This document shows, piece by piece, positions 42,984-57,600 of a stretch of DNA of 64,000 bases. The notes beneath the pieces are model-generated. The model made no database searches. It was not told the origin of the DNA and saw only the letters and a list, made by a program, of their open reading frames with translations. The position numbers and the translations under genes were made by a program. The stretch spans positions 3,985,501 to 4,049,500 of the forward strand of contig WPIO01000028.1 of NCBI GenBank assembly GCA_009760855.2, written 5' to 3'. The stretch is from Cristatella mucedo (taxonomy: Eukaryota; Bryozoa; Phylactolaemata; Cristatellidae). Position 1 is the first letter of the stretch, and each line of letters begins with the position of its first letter.

Positions 42984-45900
42984 CTACAGGCAAACAAAAT
43001 GAATCAGACATGCACGCCAGGAATGCGAATGAGGCAACATAAAGAAACACGGCCATAGCAGCCACTGAAATGGGGAGGGGAGGCGCCGCACGATAATAAA
43101 TAAGCCATCGAGGCTATATTCGTTTCAGTTTTCGACCTCAGTCGGCTTGATGTTCTGCTAAATAGCAATAACTGACGAACCGTATGGGGTAACTACCTTG
43201 TGGTTGAAAACGGCCTGGTTGGTCTTTTGTTTCGTTGCCATTACACATCAAACATAATAGGCTGTTGTTGCTGCAAGGTGCCCCCATATGAGTACGGTCG
43301 ACTGCTCATATGGGGGGGGGGCACCTTGCAGCAACAAAAGCCTATTATGTTAGTCCCTTTAAGATGCATTTAAAACGAAGCGAAATTTTAGCGCTAATCA
43401 CTCCATATAGACAGTGCTGCTGCAAGTGTATAACAACGTCAGGAATGCTGGCTTGAGTAGAGTGTCTAAGCTAGTTCTGCCGGGTCTCTCACGGTAGCTT
43501 TGGCTAACATTGATCTCTACTTCCTTCATGAGCACCTATCATCTCGTTCGGGCATCATTAGTACAGCACTGCAATGTGCCAAGTCCTATCTCACCCGATG
43601 AGACTTATTAGTATGGAGTTCACAGAGATTCATCGTGGTTTATCATTTTAGACAATTTATATTCTTAATCGTGCATGTACAATCTCTAAGCACAATATAG
43701 GCTTTCATTTTATGTAGATGACACAGCTTTAATCCCTTCTGGCTAAAAGATCCCTCTCTCTATAAACTCCATTGAAGCTTAAATGGCTGACACTTGCAAC
43801 TGAATGGCACCAAACTCACTAAAATTGCATGACGATACGAACACACTTTATAATTATGGAAAGCCTAGTGCCAGAAATTGAAGTCTGACCATTAAAATGG
43901 GCTCGACCAGCATACATCGTGCTGCCTCTGTATTAAACATAATCTGGATGTCTTGCTTCAAAATAACCTTTTATCGGATGACCACGTCAACTCAGCAGCA
44001 GTCTGCCCACTTTCAGCTAAGTAACATTGCAAAAACTCAGGACTCGCTTACCTAGGGATACCACACTTAAGCCGGCCCATGAATTTCAGCATTTCCATCT
44101 AGACATCACCTTCTGCAAGTATTCTTGCCTGTGCAATACGACAGTTACGGTTGGTACAAAACCTAAACTTATCACTAGCGACCTACACAAATGCCATATC
44201 ACACCACTGCACAACAACCTGCGCTGGCTATCTATCAAGCAGAGCATCGACTTGCATCGTTGCTCTCAGAGTCTGGAACTCACGGCCAACTGACGTCACG
44301 GCTGCCTCCGGACTTGAGATTCTCTTTCAACCATACCCCTAAACCATTCAAAACTGATGGAGGAGTTTCCATTGTCATAGTTTCCTCCCTCAATTTCAAA
44401 TCGCTTGCATTCCCTCGATTACGTCGTATTTCGAATCTCTAGCTTGACAAAGAAATTCTAGCTGATTTAACAGCCTCTTTTGTACAGCGTCAGAAGAGCC
44501 TTTACGGCTATCACCACCGCTTGCAGTGGGGATAAAGGATCGCCCACAGCAGGATTCAAACCCGCGACCTCGGGACCGAGGTCGTGAAAAGCAACCGCCT
44601 TACCTATGTGCCATCATGGCTCACCATATCACACCACTGCCAAAACCCCTCCGATAACAAGCTCTGAGTGGTGGCAGTAATCTATCGCCCCAGGTACCAA
44701 GTCCTCCTACATTTCAGATTCCTCTGATCTCATTTCGATTCTGTTAGCAAAAAATCGATCTTTCCTCGTTATGGATGATATTAGCATTCATTTCGACAAC
44801 TTAACAGACGTCTTGGTGAGCCGTGATGGCACACTAAGAAAGAATACACAATATTAGCACTTACTGTCGATCGACAGGCTTACGATGACTACTGTAGATC
44901 ATACCAATCAATCTTAGCACAGGCACTAGCTTCTATAAGCAAATAGTTGAATCACAGATGCACAATAAAAAAATGCTGACGTCAATCATCAACCATCTCC
45001 TTAACCGCTCCCAGGTTAGCTACTTACCTAGTGATCCTTGTGGCCATCAAGCTGATCGCTTCTCTAGCTTCTTTGTCAGCAAGATAGACAAAATCAAAGA
45101 GGCCATTCCTAAAGTAGCATCATCCCCTCTGTACTTCTGTCCCTCAATAACAACCACACGGGACTCCTCTCCCTCAATTCCGTGCAGAACCTCAGTATCT
45201 GCATTCCAGGTCACGAGTGACCTCATCCTGAAATTTATCTCCCAGTCAAAGGCTAGTCCTCTAGACCTTATTCTCTCTGCCTTACGTCTACGATGACCTT
45301 AGCCTCAGGCCCTGCCCTTGCACCTTTCAAAGAGGCTGTAGTTAGGACCACTAATTAAGAAAGTAACACAAGACTAAGAGAACTTAAGCAACTTCTGCTC
45401 AGTCTCCCTTCTACCATTCCTGTCAAAGTATTTTGAACAAGTTGTAACAGACTGGCTGAACTCCTATATTGAAACTTCAAACCGAGCAAGTTCCAGTCTG
45501 GTTTTAGAGCTAATTTAGAGCTTCAGAGCTTTAGAGCTAACTCCACAGACTTAACATTGCTTCGGGTATATCAGGAATGCACCTTGTCAGGTATCAGGAA
45601 TGCAGACTTTGTTCAAGTCTCTCTGCTTGATCTTTCGGCAACGTATCATACTATTGATCACGAAGTCCTACTCAAGTGCCTTTCATCTCGCCTGGGTATC
45701 ACTGGTACTGCACTGCAAAGGTTTAGGTCGTATCTCAAGTGGGAGAGTCCGGAGAATTGATGTGAACAAAGATCATCCGAGAAACCACTGAAGTATGGGG
45801 TACCTCATGGCTCACTGCTTAGTCTGCGTCTTTTCACAATTTATTCTCTCCCTCTTACCGATTTGATTGCCAGACACAATATGGGCTTTAATTGTATGCA

Positions 45901-48523
45901 GATTTATGCAGATGCCACTCGGTTGCACCTTTACTCTGATCCTACCAACCCTCCAGCACGTCGAGTTCTCTCAACTCCCTTGCTGCATGTATTGCTGACA
46001 TCTGCACATAGACGGCAGCAAATTTTCTCAAATTGAAGAGAAAACTAATTTACTATTTATGGGCAAACCAAGCGTGACTCAGAAATTGAAAAGTTTAATG
46101 CTCAGAATTGGCTCTGCAAGCTAATCTCTAGTTATATCTGCACGAAATCTAGGTGTCTTGTTCCACAGTGACCTTTCAAAAGACGACCACATCAGCTCCA
46201 CAATCAAGCCTGCCTACTTTCAGCTATAAAACATTGCTAAAATCGTGCTTGCTTAGACAGAAGATACTATATCCAAATTGGTCCGATCATTTGTAACATC
46301 TCGTCTCGACTTCTGTAACTCAAGGTTTGCTGGTCTAGTGACCTATGCAACCAGGTGCTTACAGTTCGTGCTAAACCCTGCAGCTAGGCCTGTCTGTCTG
46401 AGCATCACTGTTATGACATCCCAACTCTCTCGCACACCTGCACTGGCTCTAAATCAAGCAGCGTATCGATTTCAAGGTTCTGTCACTCACTGTTAGGTCC
46501 ATTCATTCTCTGGCTCCAGCCTATTTATCACAACTACTCTCCAACTGCCGACTATGGCACATCTTTTTCAGCGGTCCTGAACTGCTTCTTCTTTGCTACT
46601 CACTACCTCAACTGCTCTCCTGACTCTGCTATGCTTCTCACTTTCTCTTTGTTACGTGAGACGAAGTCTGTTGGCTACCGAAAGCGTACAGAAAGCCGCT
46701 TAGGCTGTGAGTGCGCTATACAAAACTCTCCTGCGTAACACCCACATGGTCTTTATGACTTTGTGGAGTTACTGACGGAGATACATTACATTAAATTATA
46801 GAACTACTCTCCCACTAGGCTAGGCATCGTACCAACTGCTTTTCTGACTGGAATTCTTTAGCTATACGTCGTGCGAACCTCAAATCCTTTAGAGGCCATA
46901 CATTTAGTTCGTACATTAGTTACCACTTGCATGTTTGATACCGTGCAAGGCACCAATGCCACGAGAACTGATTCTCTTGCAGCAAGCTGTAAAGTGCTTG
47001 GTTTGAGATTAAGTCCTCACAGGGCCCTAAACAGACGACCTATTATTATTATTATCACTATTCTGTCACCGAGCGACCGTGTGCAGATGAAGCATGTCAA
47101 CCAGCAACTGTGCGCACATGCCAGCCAGCGACCGTGTGTTTGTGGGCAGTTTTACCTGACACCTGATGCAGACGGCCTGGAGCTGATGCGAATAGAAAGC
47201 AGTCCCTGGCTCTAAGCTGACGCTGCCAAGTAACTTGGAAGAACTCAATTCTTTCTTGGCAACTTGCTCCATCGCATTGGAGATTACAGCAACCGGAAGC
47301 ATTTGCCGCAACTTCACGGAATGCGGTCCATAGTTACATTTCAGGTCGTACTTTGAAAAGGAAAGAAAGGATTTGGTGATAATAACGAGGAAGTCACACA
47401 GAAAGTTCTGTGAATCATAAACTACAAATCAGGCAGCAGATATCGCAAGCAGTGTCCAGGAGAGCACTTGCACGCACACACTCACCCGCACGCCCGCACA
47501 TACACAAGTGTGCGTAAGCGCATGCACACACATGCCTGAATGCACTATCATCACTGGCTTAATAGAGTGAAGACGTGAGACTGATTTATTTAAAACTAAA
47601 ATGTCTAAATAAGAGAAACCATTTTGATGAATAGACGGCGGTCAGCCAGAGCTTCTACCATGGAAAATGATCGGTGTCGACCGTTTTACATTGATGATGC
47701 AATCTGGAGAACGAAGGAACCCGGAGCCAGAATTCAGACTGACTGCAGTACCTAAAAGGATTCAACTGCGACATTGAAATGAGCATTCTTGCCCTGCACA
47801 CGAGGTTATAATAATAATGCATTTTATAAAGCGCCCTCAGATAACTCAATCTCTTTCTAGGCGCTTTACATTTGCTGCAAAGGAAACATGGTCGAATGGT
47901 GAGTGGTATCATGCTTGATAAACAACATACGATTAACATGGTTAGGGGTGACATGCACAGGGTTTATGATATAGACAACGAACAGCAAAGCCAAAAAAGA
48001 AGCTGAGCCGAGGCTGCTAAACATGAAACAATTTCGTTTGGTTGCAGCGGCTGCCTAGTCTGATTATCCCAGCCTCGGCTTGTATTAACATTGTGCTAAT
48101 CTGCCTATGTCACCAGTCCTAAATGCCAACCCATCAGTATCCCTATTATGCACCCCTAAGGTTGGCACGACTGTTTAAATCTGTCATGATTCGCCAAGCT
48201 TGCCGATTAAATATTCGTAATTCACAACCCAGACCAATGTACCTGCCGTCTCACTGCTGCTACGTCTCTGAGCACCACAAGGATCATTAGCAAAGATACA
48301 ACTCATGATTGAGCTCGTGTCGACTAGTACTCCTTCAAGCTGCCTTTGTACAGTTAGCTATATAGCTGCTCAAACAATGAATTAATCTCCCGGAAGTTCT
48401 TCGGAGTGCACAGATAAGCCACCGTTTTAGGACAATACACAGTAACGACAGCACCAGAGAGCAGAATGTCCTTCATCTCCCTGAGGCAAATACCTAGGCA
48501 AGTAGTCTCATGCACTGTCACCT

Positions 48524-48612
<89 letters not shown>

Positions 48613-51600
48613 GAGCACTGCTCAATACTACTGCCAGATTACTCGTGTGTCTCCCAAAACGTGCTGCTTATCCGTTGTTGGCCTTTCAGGGGATTCACAC
48701 TTGTGATTAAAAATAGCTTTTTTGTCCTGCATTCTTTCATGCTGCCTTTAGTAGCAGCTTTCTGTTAAATTGCCAGGTGGCCTAGAGGGCCTGATCACTC
48801 GCTACCAGTCAATTATAATTCATTGTTAAATGAAGTCAATCAAAAGGATTGGTATTTTTTTCGGTTATTTTTTTTAGGAATTTACAAGCTTATAAAGATC
48901 AGCAATATGACTCCACTATGGCACATTGGCTAACATGGCACTACGTGTTAGACTCTGTTACATGCTACACACTCTTTTGTTCAAGGTTTAAGAAATGCAA
49001 ACCATAGTTCAGCCCACTTGCAAAATATACATAATCCTGGGCATGCCTGACAAAAGAGCAGCAGCAGAAGAACGTGTCTTCCTGAGGAACTTGCAGAGCT
49101 CTTTCAACTCCTAATGAGACCCATGGGACCTAGCATAAGCATCGTAGTTAACAGCACGACAGCACTCACTCAGCCTTGCCAGCACAATAAATAAGCCGAA
49201 CCCAGAAACAAACAGGGTTTGTGTGCAACCCCACTGTCGCACCACTGCCAGGAGTGCTAACATTATGGCATAGATTACACCGAGAGTAAAGCAAAGTAGA
49301 CTAAAGGTTAGCTAATTTATCACGTTCATATACAGCATCGGAAGAACCATAAAAGCTATCACTGCAGCTTGCAGTGAGCAATAAAGAATTACCGGCTTCA
49401 GAACTCGAATCAACGACATTGGTCGTGAAAAGTAAGCGCCTTACCACTGGGTTAAGACCCAGAGGTGAACTAAGATGCTGATTCAGCAAATGCTGGCCCA
49501 TGATATTGTCATCGAATTAAGAACAGTGTAGATGACAGGAGTAAACTCGGATGGACAAGTAACAAAAAAAAATGGATGTGATAGCATCGGAGCTACAATC
49601 TCAGTGTAGATGCAGCTCATATGACAGACTATCATAAGCCAAGACGGTGCATTCTGAATATAAACAATCCCAAATTGATGGGTCATGCAGTCCAACACTA
49701 ACATGCAACACGAAAAACCCACCATTCATGAAACAAACAGAACAATCTTGCCATGAAAGGCTAGTAAGGTTGTGCATGCCTGGCAGTGAAAAATAAAACT
49801 ATGATCGATATCACACAATACCTATACTATCCCTACTCACCAGCTCGCCAAAGGCTCTGTACTTTCGATCTATCTCACATGAAGTTAAAGAAGCAATATC
49901 AGCATGCAGAACTTCACTAGCCGAGTGAACCTTTGGAGCTGCAAATAAAAACCAGTAACCAAATAAAAATTTTAGCATCAAGAAAAAAATCGTTAAAAAG
50001 AGATATAGAGACATTTAGGACTTTGATCTTTGCATTTGTTTCTAAATGGCTTCAAACATGAAACAGCAAGTCAGTATAAAAAGGCAGTCCCTCAACTAAT
50101 GTAGACCATGGCCAAAGTCTAACTACCGTTATTACTAAATATTGGATATTTTCTTTAGCCCTCAGCCCTGTGGCTCAGTTAGAAGTCCTACAGAAGGCGC
50201 AAGGCATTGTTTCATAATGTTCCTCAACCGGCTACAGTAATATGAAACTATCACAGAACTTGAAAGTTCATAATATGGATGTACAATGTAATCAGAAAAG
50301 GGTACATGGCTATGCTTGAAAAAAAAGAATGTATGCAACATTAACAAGGACTTCCATAGCCGTCTATCAGCAGTGATTTATTGGAATAGAAACTAAGAAT
50401 GAGTCATCAGTCGAAGCTATACTCAGCGAATGGATAGGTTATTACTTTTACTTCTCCCTCCGACTAAGGATATGTGTGGTTGGTCTAGGAAGTCGATGTC
50501 AGCCATCCGGTGCCATAAAAGTCATTCAGTGTTGGTCAATCGCTAAAGTATCCACCCAGAGAGCTTGAGCCATAGCTTAAAATAAATCGTGTCCTAGCAG
50601 ACGTTGACCTCGAAAGCCCCAATAGTGCATAAGCCATAGCTTAATTAAATTAAGGTTAGCTGATTAAACAGCCTCATTTATATAGGTAGGCAACAAATGA
50701 TTGTCTGTTCCAGGACTCGAACCTACGAACTCCGTCCTAAAAAGCAAGCACCTTACTACGCCTGGGCTAAGACCCAGGGCTTAGCTTACCAAATGGAATT
50801 AATGGCACCAAAAATGCACATGCCTAAATTTGACGTGAGACGGCTTCAAGCTTAGGCAGAACTTGATCAGATGCTGATGACCGGGTCAATCTGCTGGACA
50901 CCGTTATTACAACGACTAAACGCATGCCAAATTAGAATAATTGATGTATTTTTTCCTTTTACCAGAACGACTAAAAGGCAGGCCAAACATAGATACCTAC
51001 GAGAAGAGAGAAGTATCAATGCCCAGTTCAACATAAGTACATATATAGCAAAACTGCCTTCCACATACCGTACGTTACTCCTGAGGATTCCTGCTCCTTT
51101 TCGACCTGCTCCAAGCGTGGTAAGTCCTGCAATGCCTTGAGCAGCTGCAATGTCAGAACAAGGCCTGGCTTCAGGCAGGAAAAGTGACAAGCAGCTCGAC
51201 AAGCCGACCGTCGGCTCCAACTTGACTCGCGTGCACATGCGCCAGACCTGGCCGGTCACCGGCGCTTCCAGGCTGCCGATTCACGACGAGCTTGCAAGCT
51301 TGTGCTTGCACAGCGAGCTGATAAGCAGCAACTTCTAAGAATGAAGCTGCAAGGCGAGCAGCACGTAGCCACAGCTGCCATCTTGCTCTACCAACTCACC
51401 AGTTGGCTGCCCTTGATGGCGAGAAAGTGGCTGAGCTGAAGAGCTGTGCAACCCTCCCAAAGTGGGTACTTCTCTTGCAACAAAATAGGCCCAACGTCGA
51501 AACTGCAAATTGACGATGGCGACGACTGTAAGTGCAGTTCCAAGTGTGCATGTGTGGTGTGTGTGTGTGTGTGTGTGCCTGTACACGCGTGGGCCTGTGT

Positions 51601-54600
51601 GTAGAGAAAGAGTTTTAGTTCTCTTAGGGAACTATACTCATATAATCATTATTATTATAATCATCATAGGACAGCAAATCCCTTCCCTAGGCAGTCCAAG
51701 AATGATCAGCTGCCTTTCTGCCTGTGTGAGCTAAGACAGCTCACCAAGTTCAAAGTTCAGCTCTCGTTCTTCTTCGTTCTCGACATGCTCTCTTGCCTCC
51801 GTATGCTTGGCCACATTGGGTGTGGACTTTCCCACCACTGCATTACTTTGTGTATTATTATCAAGCCATGTTTTATATTGCTATATTTTGTGGGAATTGA
51901 CAACCTCAGTATGCACGGGTGTGTGCATGTACTTGAGTAGACATGATTTCATGGTCGAAAATGGTATGAAGTGAACTCGAATTACATTCATAACCAGAAC
52001 TCCAGTTTGCCTGTTTTTGAGTGGTGCCAAGATCACAACATGAGGGCATGCTTAATCCAAAGCCCAGCCATAAGAGGGCTGTAATCCCCACAACTCATAC
52101 AAATTTGATATATATAGACCCGAAGGCTGTCTGATAACATAGTAATAGTATTAGCTGATTTAACAGCCTCTTTCGCATAGCGACAGAAGAGGCTTAACGG
52201 CTATCATCACCGCCTGCAGTTGGCAATAAAGGATCGCCCACTGGAGGATTCGAACCCAGGACATCGGTCGTGAAGAGCTGTGGTGGGGCTGAAAGCAGAA
52301 ACAATCTCGACTCGAGCAAGGAATGATCGCCTTGCCCGTACACCACCAAGTGAGCTATCGACTAAAAAAAAAACATTTAAGTAAAGGTCGGCTGATTCAA
52401 CAGCTTCCTTTATACAGCAGCTGAAGAGCATAAGCAGCAATGACTCTCTCTCTCTCTCTCTCTTGCAGTGGGCACCGAACACTAGGCCAAAACCCCCCCA
52501 ATCTGGGTCTCCTGCTATCACTGCAGGGCTTAACTCCTTGGCTTAAAATGACCACTCACACATTACCAAGTCTAATCCCTAAAAGCATGTTTGTTACTAA
52601 TGGCAACTGGGTGATAAGCTGCAATTATTGCATCAGCTGTGGTCGGCAAATATAGGCTGTATCTGCTGCTCGACTTTCGAGGGCACAGGCAGTTGAGGGG
52701 TAACTGTCACACGACCCCCCATAAGTGTACTCGGGCGTGGATTTTGCAGGAATGCGACTAATGCAGCAGCCTGAAAATACAGAGCAACCAAAGACCACCT
52801 ATCGTGGGGTGAGAGCAGAAAAAAATGGCCTCGAGCAAAGGAATGACCCACCAACTTCTGATTTGCCAGGCCAGTGCAACGATGCCCACACAAGATGCAT
52901 ATATTCCCGCCCCATCGAGCCAGAGTCTGAATTGATAATGATCAATTATTAATTATTGACCAACCGGTCATAATTGAGTGTCTCTCAGGATAATACACTG
53001 AACTTCTTGACAAAACCACGACTTGTATGCAACTCAATAACCGAAACCAAGCAGCCTCTCTCTCATCATCGGAGATCCCTTAAAGATGAACTAAACAAGG
53101 TTGACAGATAGTTTTCTAAATAGAAGGCTACTCGACTGACTTTATTCAACTTCCATAAGACATATATATATTTAAAAATAGGGCTCATAGCAGCAAAGAA
53201 AAGCATTGACCGCTACAAGCTATGAGTCTATGCAGATGTGTAACTCACTTGCAACATGTTGACAATCATAAAGTAATTGCTTACTGCTTTGGTGCAATTT
53301 CCATAATAGAAACGCCAGATATTTTGTCTCCATGAAGAATTGTATGAGGAATAGGGGTGGCCCCTCTCCACCGGGGTAGAATGCTGGGATGCACGTTCAA
53401 TATACCACTACAAATACAAGATGTGCGTGTGTAGCCACCATTTCCAAGCAGCACATAGCTGCAGCCGTACACGTTGCAATGACAAGCCACTTTATGGAAA
53501 GTCAATTAGGACTGCAGCACCTTGGTGAGTTCACTCACAAGCAAAAATCTTGATTGCTATAAGTGAAGTTCAGCAGGTCAATTCAAGAACAGCATCAGCC
53601 AGACTAAGTAAGTTAACTGGTCAACTGCAGGTGATCTTGACCATACCTACCATATAGCAGTCGAACAGGTGCAAGCATGCACACACACACAATCACACAC
53701 ACACTCAAACACACACATGGAGTATACAAATTGTAGGGTATATTTTAATTCCTGATCGTTCTTGATAAGGACCTGATCACAATAACCAACTGCTGCTATG
53801 TCATACATGCCCATGATACCACAAGCCCCATTTCCAACTACAGTAACTTTTGTGTCAGCTTAGCACTAAATTCAAGAATAAACATGGGCTAATAAATGGC
53901 CACAAGAGCATTATTCATCGGCAGCTCGAAATCGCCAGCCAAAAGGCATTGAACACAGAATACATGCAGAACTTTTAGTTTTAAGGACAGCGCAAGCAGC
54001 TATCGGCATCCAAACAACCATTGGCACAAAGAACTTTTTCGGTAAGACCATACACACTTGTAGCAGTCACATTGCTCACGGTGCAACCGCAGGTGCATCA
54101 TCATCAGCAGAGGAAGTATTCACTGCTCTTGGAAGCCCTCTTTGACTCGAGTGAAATTATAATACGGTTTTGGTCGTGACAACGCAGCAGTTTTTGACAG
54201 CCCGAGTTGGAGCCTTTGCGACAAATGTCACAAGGGAAGCCAGGGATAGGATTACATAGCAAGCTGCTATCGGATAACTTATCTTGGCCATGCACCGGTA
54301 CTACTTTAGTGGTTGCATAAAATTAGGGTACCCTATAGGGGGAAGAATCAAAATAACCTGTGAAGTCAGAACCGCTATGCTGAACACGTGTTAGAGGAGG
54401 CACAGGTAGACTATTTAACGATGGCCGTGTTTGTTGCACTCTGCTGCACACTAAAATTCAGCTGAATCAGTCACACTTCCTGCCTGAGTAAAGTACCGCA
54501 TTCCAAGACCGTGGCTGATACGGTTGCTAGTGTTAGTCAAGTACCCAATTCCATGAGGCATTTTCGTGTTTAGTCACTGCAGGCTTGTCGATAGGTCGCT

Positions 54601-57600
54601 TTGTAAGTTGGTAGATGAGAATCCCTCTTAACAAAAAGATGACAGCACTGGTTAACTTGAAGCTGATAGCTAAATTGCTATGGCTGAGAATCACGGGTAA
54701 CAAAATCCAGCCATTTAACCAATATTTCATTCATTTTGCTCTACATGTCTATGATTTCGGAAAATAAAGCTCCGGGACATTTGATGAAGTATACAGCAAA
54801 ATGTATCTAACCAAAAAATCAGAAATTGTTCTTGCCTCAGTTAAAACAAGCAAAGCTAAGCTCGCAATTCAAATCTCACTCAGGCATGTGAAGTATTAGC
54901 CGAGTTATAGAGTTTACAAGGCACAAGCCTACAGTGGACAGGAGGCTGTATAAAAGTCACAAGAATGCACCTCAACAAGCTTCACGCATATATCTCGATC
55001 TACCAAGGTTCGACAAAATGGAAATACAAGTTGCATATTATACAGTGATCGGTAAATTTGTTTTTGTACATATGTTGCTCCGGGTTAGACGTGGTTCGCA
55101 TAACCATTTTTTCTTTCACTCAGAACTTCCGATCCCAGTTCTAACATATTTGTCTTTCGAAAGTTACCCCAAACAAATATTCGATTATTGGACAAATTGT
55201 ATAAGTTCCCCTTAAAGACCGCCTATGCTTGGCTGCCAGCTTCTATGAACTCAATGATTGGGAAAAGCCTGGTAATGGGCATGTGAAACAAAGAAAAGCA
55301 CACAAGCACGCAGGCCCGTGCACACATTCTGTATGCAAGTGATGAACATCTACTTACTATGGAAACATTTTAATGACGCGCTCTGGTATCATACGACCAA
55401 AAGATGCCAGCACACCAACGTCGAACTTATTGTGGCACGGTAAGGTCGGCCAGTCGTTGATTTTGATGCCGTTAGAGAGAGCATAGGACCTCACCGGGCA
55501 CTGCAACGATTGGCCAGACAAGGTCTGTTTAATGCTTCTGCTGCTGCACGGCTAGCAAAACTTCAATGCTCTTTGGAATTCACAAGTAGCACTTCGTAGA
55601 TCACCAGCGCTCTCACGACTGGAATCGATCGGCAAGCGGCCACCGAGTCCAGGGGCTGCTCCCTAGACTATGCACACGCGCGCACGCATGCACGCACACA
55701 CACGAGTAGGCGGCAGCGACCTCACCGACGTTGCCACTCCCCTCTCTCGGAGCATAAGCATCAGCTCCTCAAGCCTAAGCCAGAGGCAAGATCAATGGCA
55801 GCACTCTCGCGTGGCCAACGTGGCACAGCAAGCAGCAGGAGCAGCATCGATGAAACAAGGTGCAGTCGAGAGGCAGCAATGCCACTGCAGCAGGTTGCCC
55901 CGACGAGGGAGCAACTGCCTCTCACGTCTGGTGCAGTGCAGCTGCAGCTCTGGTGCTTAGCTTCCTAGCGAGAAGTGAGGAAGAAAGGGGGGCGTTCACG
56001 GCAGCTCAGCTCAGCTCGCTTCGCCTGGAGCATTTGGTAACATGGAGGACTCGGGTGCTGCAAGCAGGACGAGCCTGGTACTGCAAGTCTCCCACCGTCA
56101 GCGTCTGACCGAGTAGGCTGTTACCGCTTAAGAATGAGAATTCACAGCGAGCCGAGCATAAAATAAAAAATACAATTCATTTGTACAGCGCCCTAAGAAA
56201 ACCCAATCTCTATTAAGGCGCTTCACATATGCCACAGGGCTCGAGCCCAAGACCTAGATCGGCAAATACATTAACCTTGACCTTGGTTCGAGCCGCTTGC
56301 CTCAAACCACTGGGCCAAACCAGAGCGGCAGCCTCGAGGTGGGCTGCCATCGACATACTGCTGCTCCAAGACCGCCAAAAAAGTGCCAGTTCTACGGGTC
56401 GGCAGTGAGAAGGGTAAATATGAATCCATATGAATTGCAAAAATCCATATGAAATCCATAGGAAGTGCAAAAAAAACCTACGTCTCCACAACCAGCAAAG
56501 AGTTTTCCTCAGAGAACTCGAGAGAAGAAAGAATCGGCAAGCCTTGCCAAGAAATTTCAGCAATTGATGGTGCCTTGGCTAAACACCCTCACTTTTGAAC
56601 AACACAGCACACGGGCATCACAAGTGTCAGAAAAAGGGCAGCAAAAGTGGGCAGCAAATGTCGTAGAACTGGGCAGCTGAATAAACAAATGAATTAAAAA
56701 TTTTTAATTTTTATACAGCACCGAAAGTGAACTTAATCTCTTTCCAGGCATTTGAAAATGCTGAGAAGGAAGCACATCGATTGGTTGGCAATAATACTTA
56801 CAGGGTCAGCACTAGTAAGGGCATAAAGAAAAATTTACATTAATGGTGCAAATGCTGAAAAACATGTGGGTTTTTAGATTTCTTTTTAAATACTAAGTCC
56901 TGGAATCCCATGGTGTCAATCGGGATTAATTTCCTGGCTTCACGGGCATACAAACTGAAGGTATAGCATACAAACCAAAGGCACGGTCTCTAATTGGTTA
57001 GAGGCATTGCTACACGATTTGACTCAGAAGAGCAGGTATTATGATGCAAAGCCTGATTGGATAGTACTTCGGATATGTAGGCAGAAGGGAGACAATGAAG
57101 GGACGTTAAGGTGAGTGAGAGAAACTTGGTTGATGTTGCAACTTGATTACATGCCAATGCAAGTCGATGAGAAGTGGTGCAATGTGGCAGCTCCAACGTT
57201 CACCACGGACAAGTATGGCTGCAGAATGTTTTAACAATCGAAAGCGTCTTACTGCACAGGCCGGAAGACCTGCGATTTGTGAGTTACAGAAGTCTATATA
57301 AGATGTCACATATGCACGGACCGACATGACTGTGTTATGCTTACTTGAGCCGGCAAGAACTGTTGCAATTTTATGTAGGTGAAAGTAGGCAGACTTGACT
57401 GTGGAGCTGATATGCTCATCTAGCAAAAAGTTCCTTTAGAACACAACACCCAGATTGCAGACCCCACAGGAGATATGCTGGCCGAGCTCCTTCTGTGAGT
57501 TAATAATATGAATACACTAATAAGTCGTTTGTATAGCGCTTCAAAATAACTAAATTTCTATCCAGTCGTTTACAACTAGCCGTTCAAGATTATCAATAGA

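Noticed and set aside
48354-48611. Minus-strand frame ending [20 protein letters not shown] as a further MTFMT exon
   Set aside because: Exons 7 and 8 already join in phase and match the family without it; the frame runs into the (CT)n repeat.
51150-51338. 62-codon plus-strand frame opposite MTFMT introns 4-5
   Set aside because: Shadow of the coding strand around exon 6; no match.
52633-52893. Minus-strand [13 protein letters not shown] as the MTFMT exon after the catalytic block
   Set aside because: A better exon with FDVGPILLQ, proper splice sites and matching phase was found at 51400-51502.
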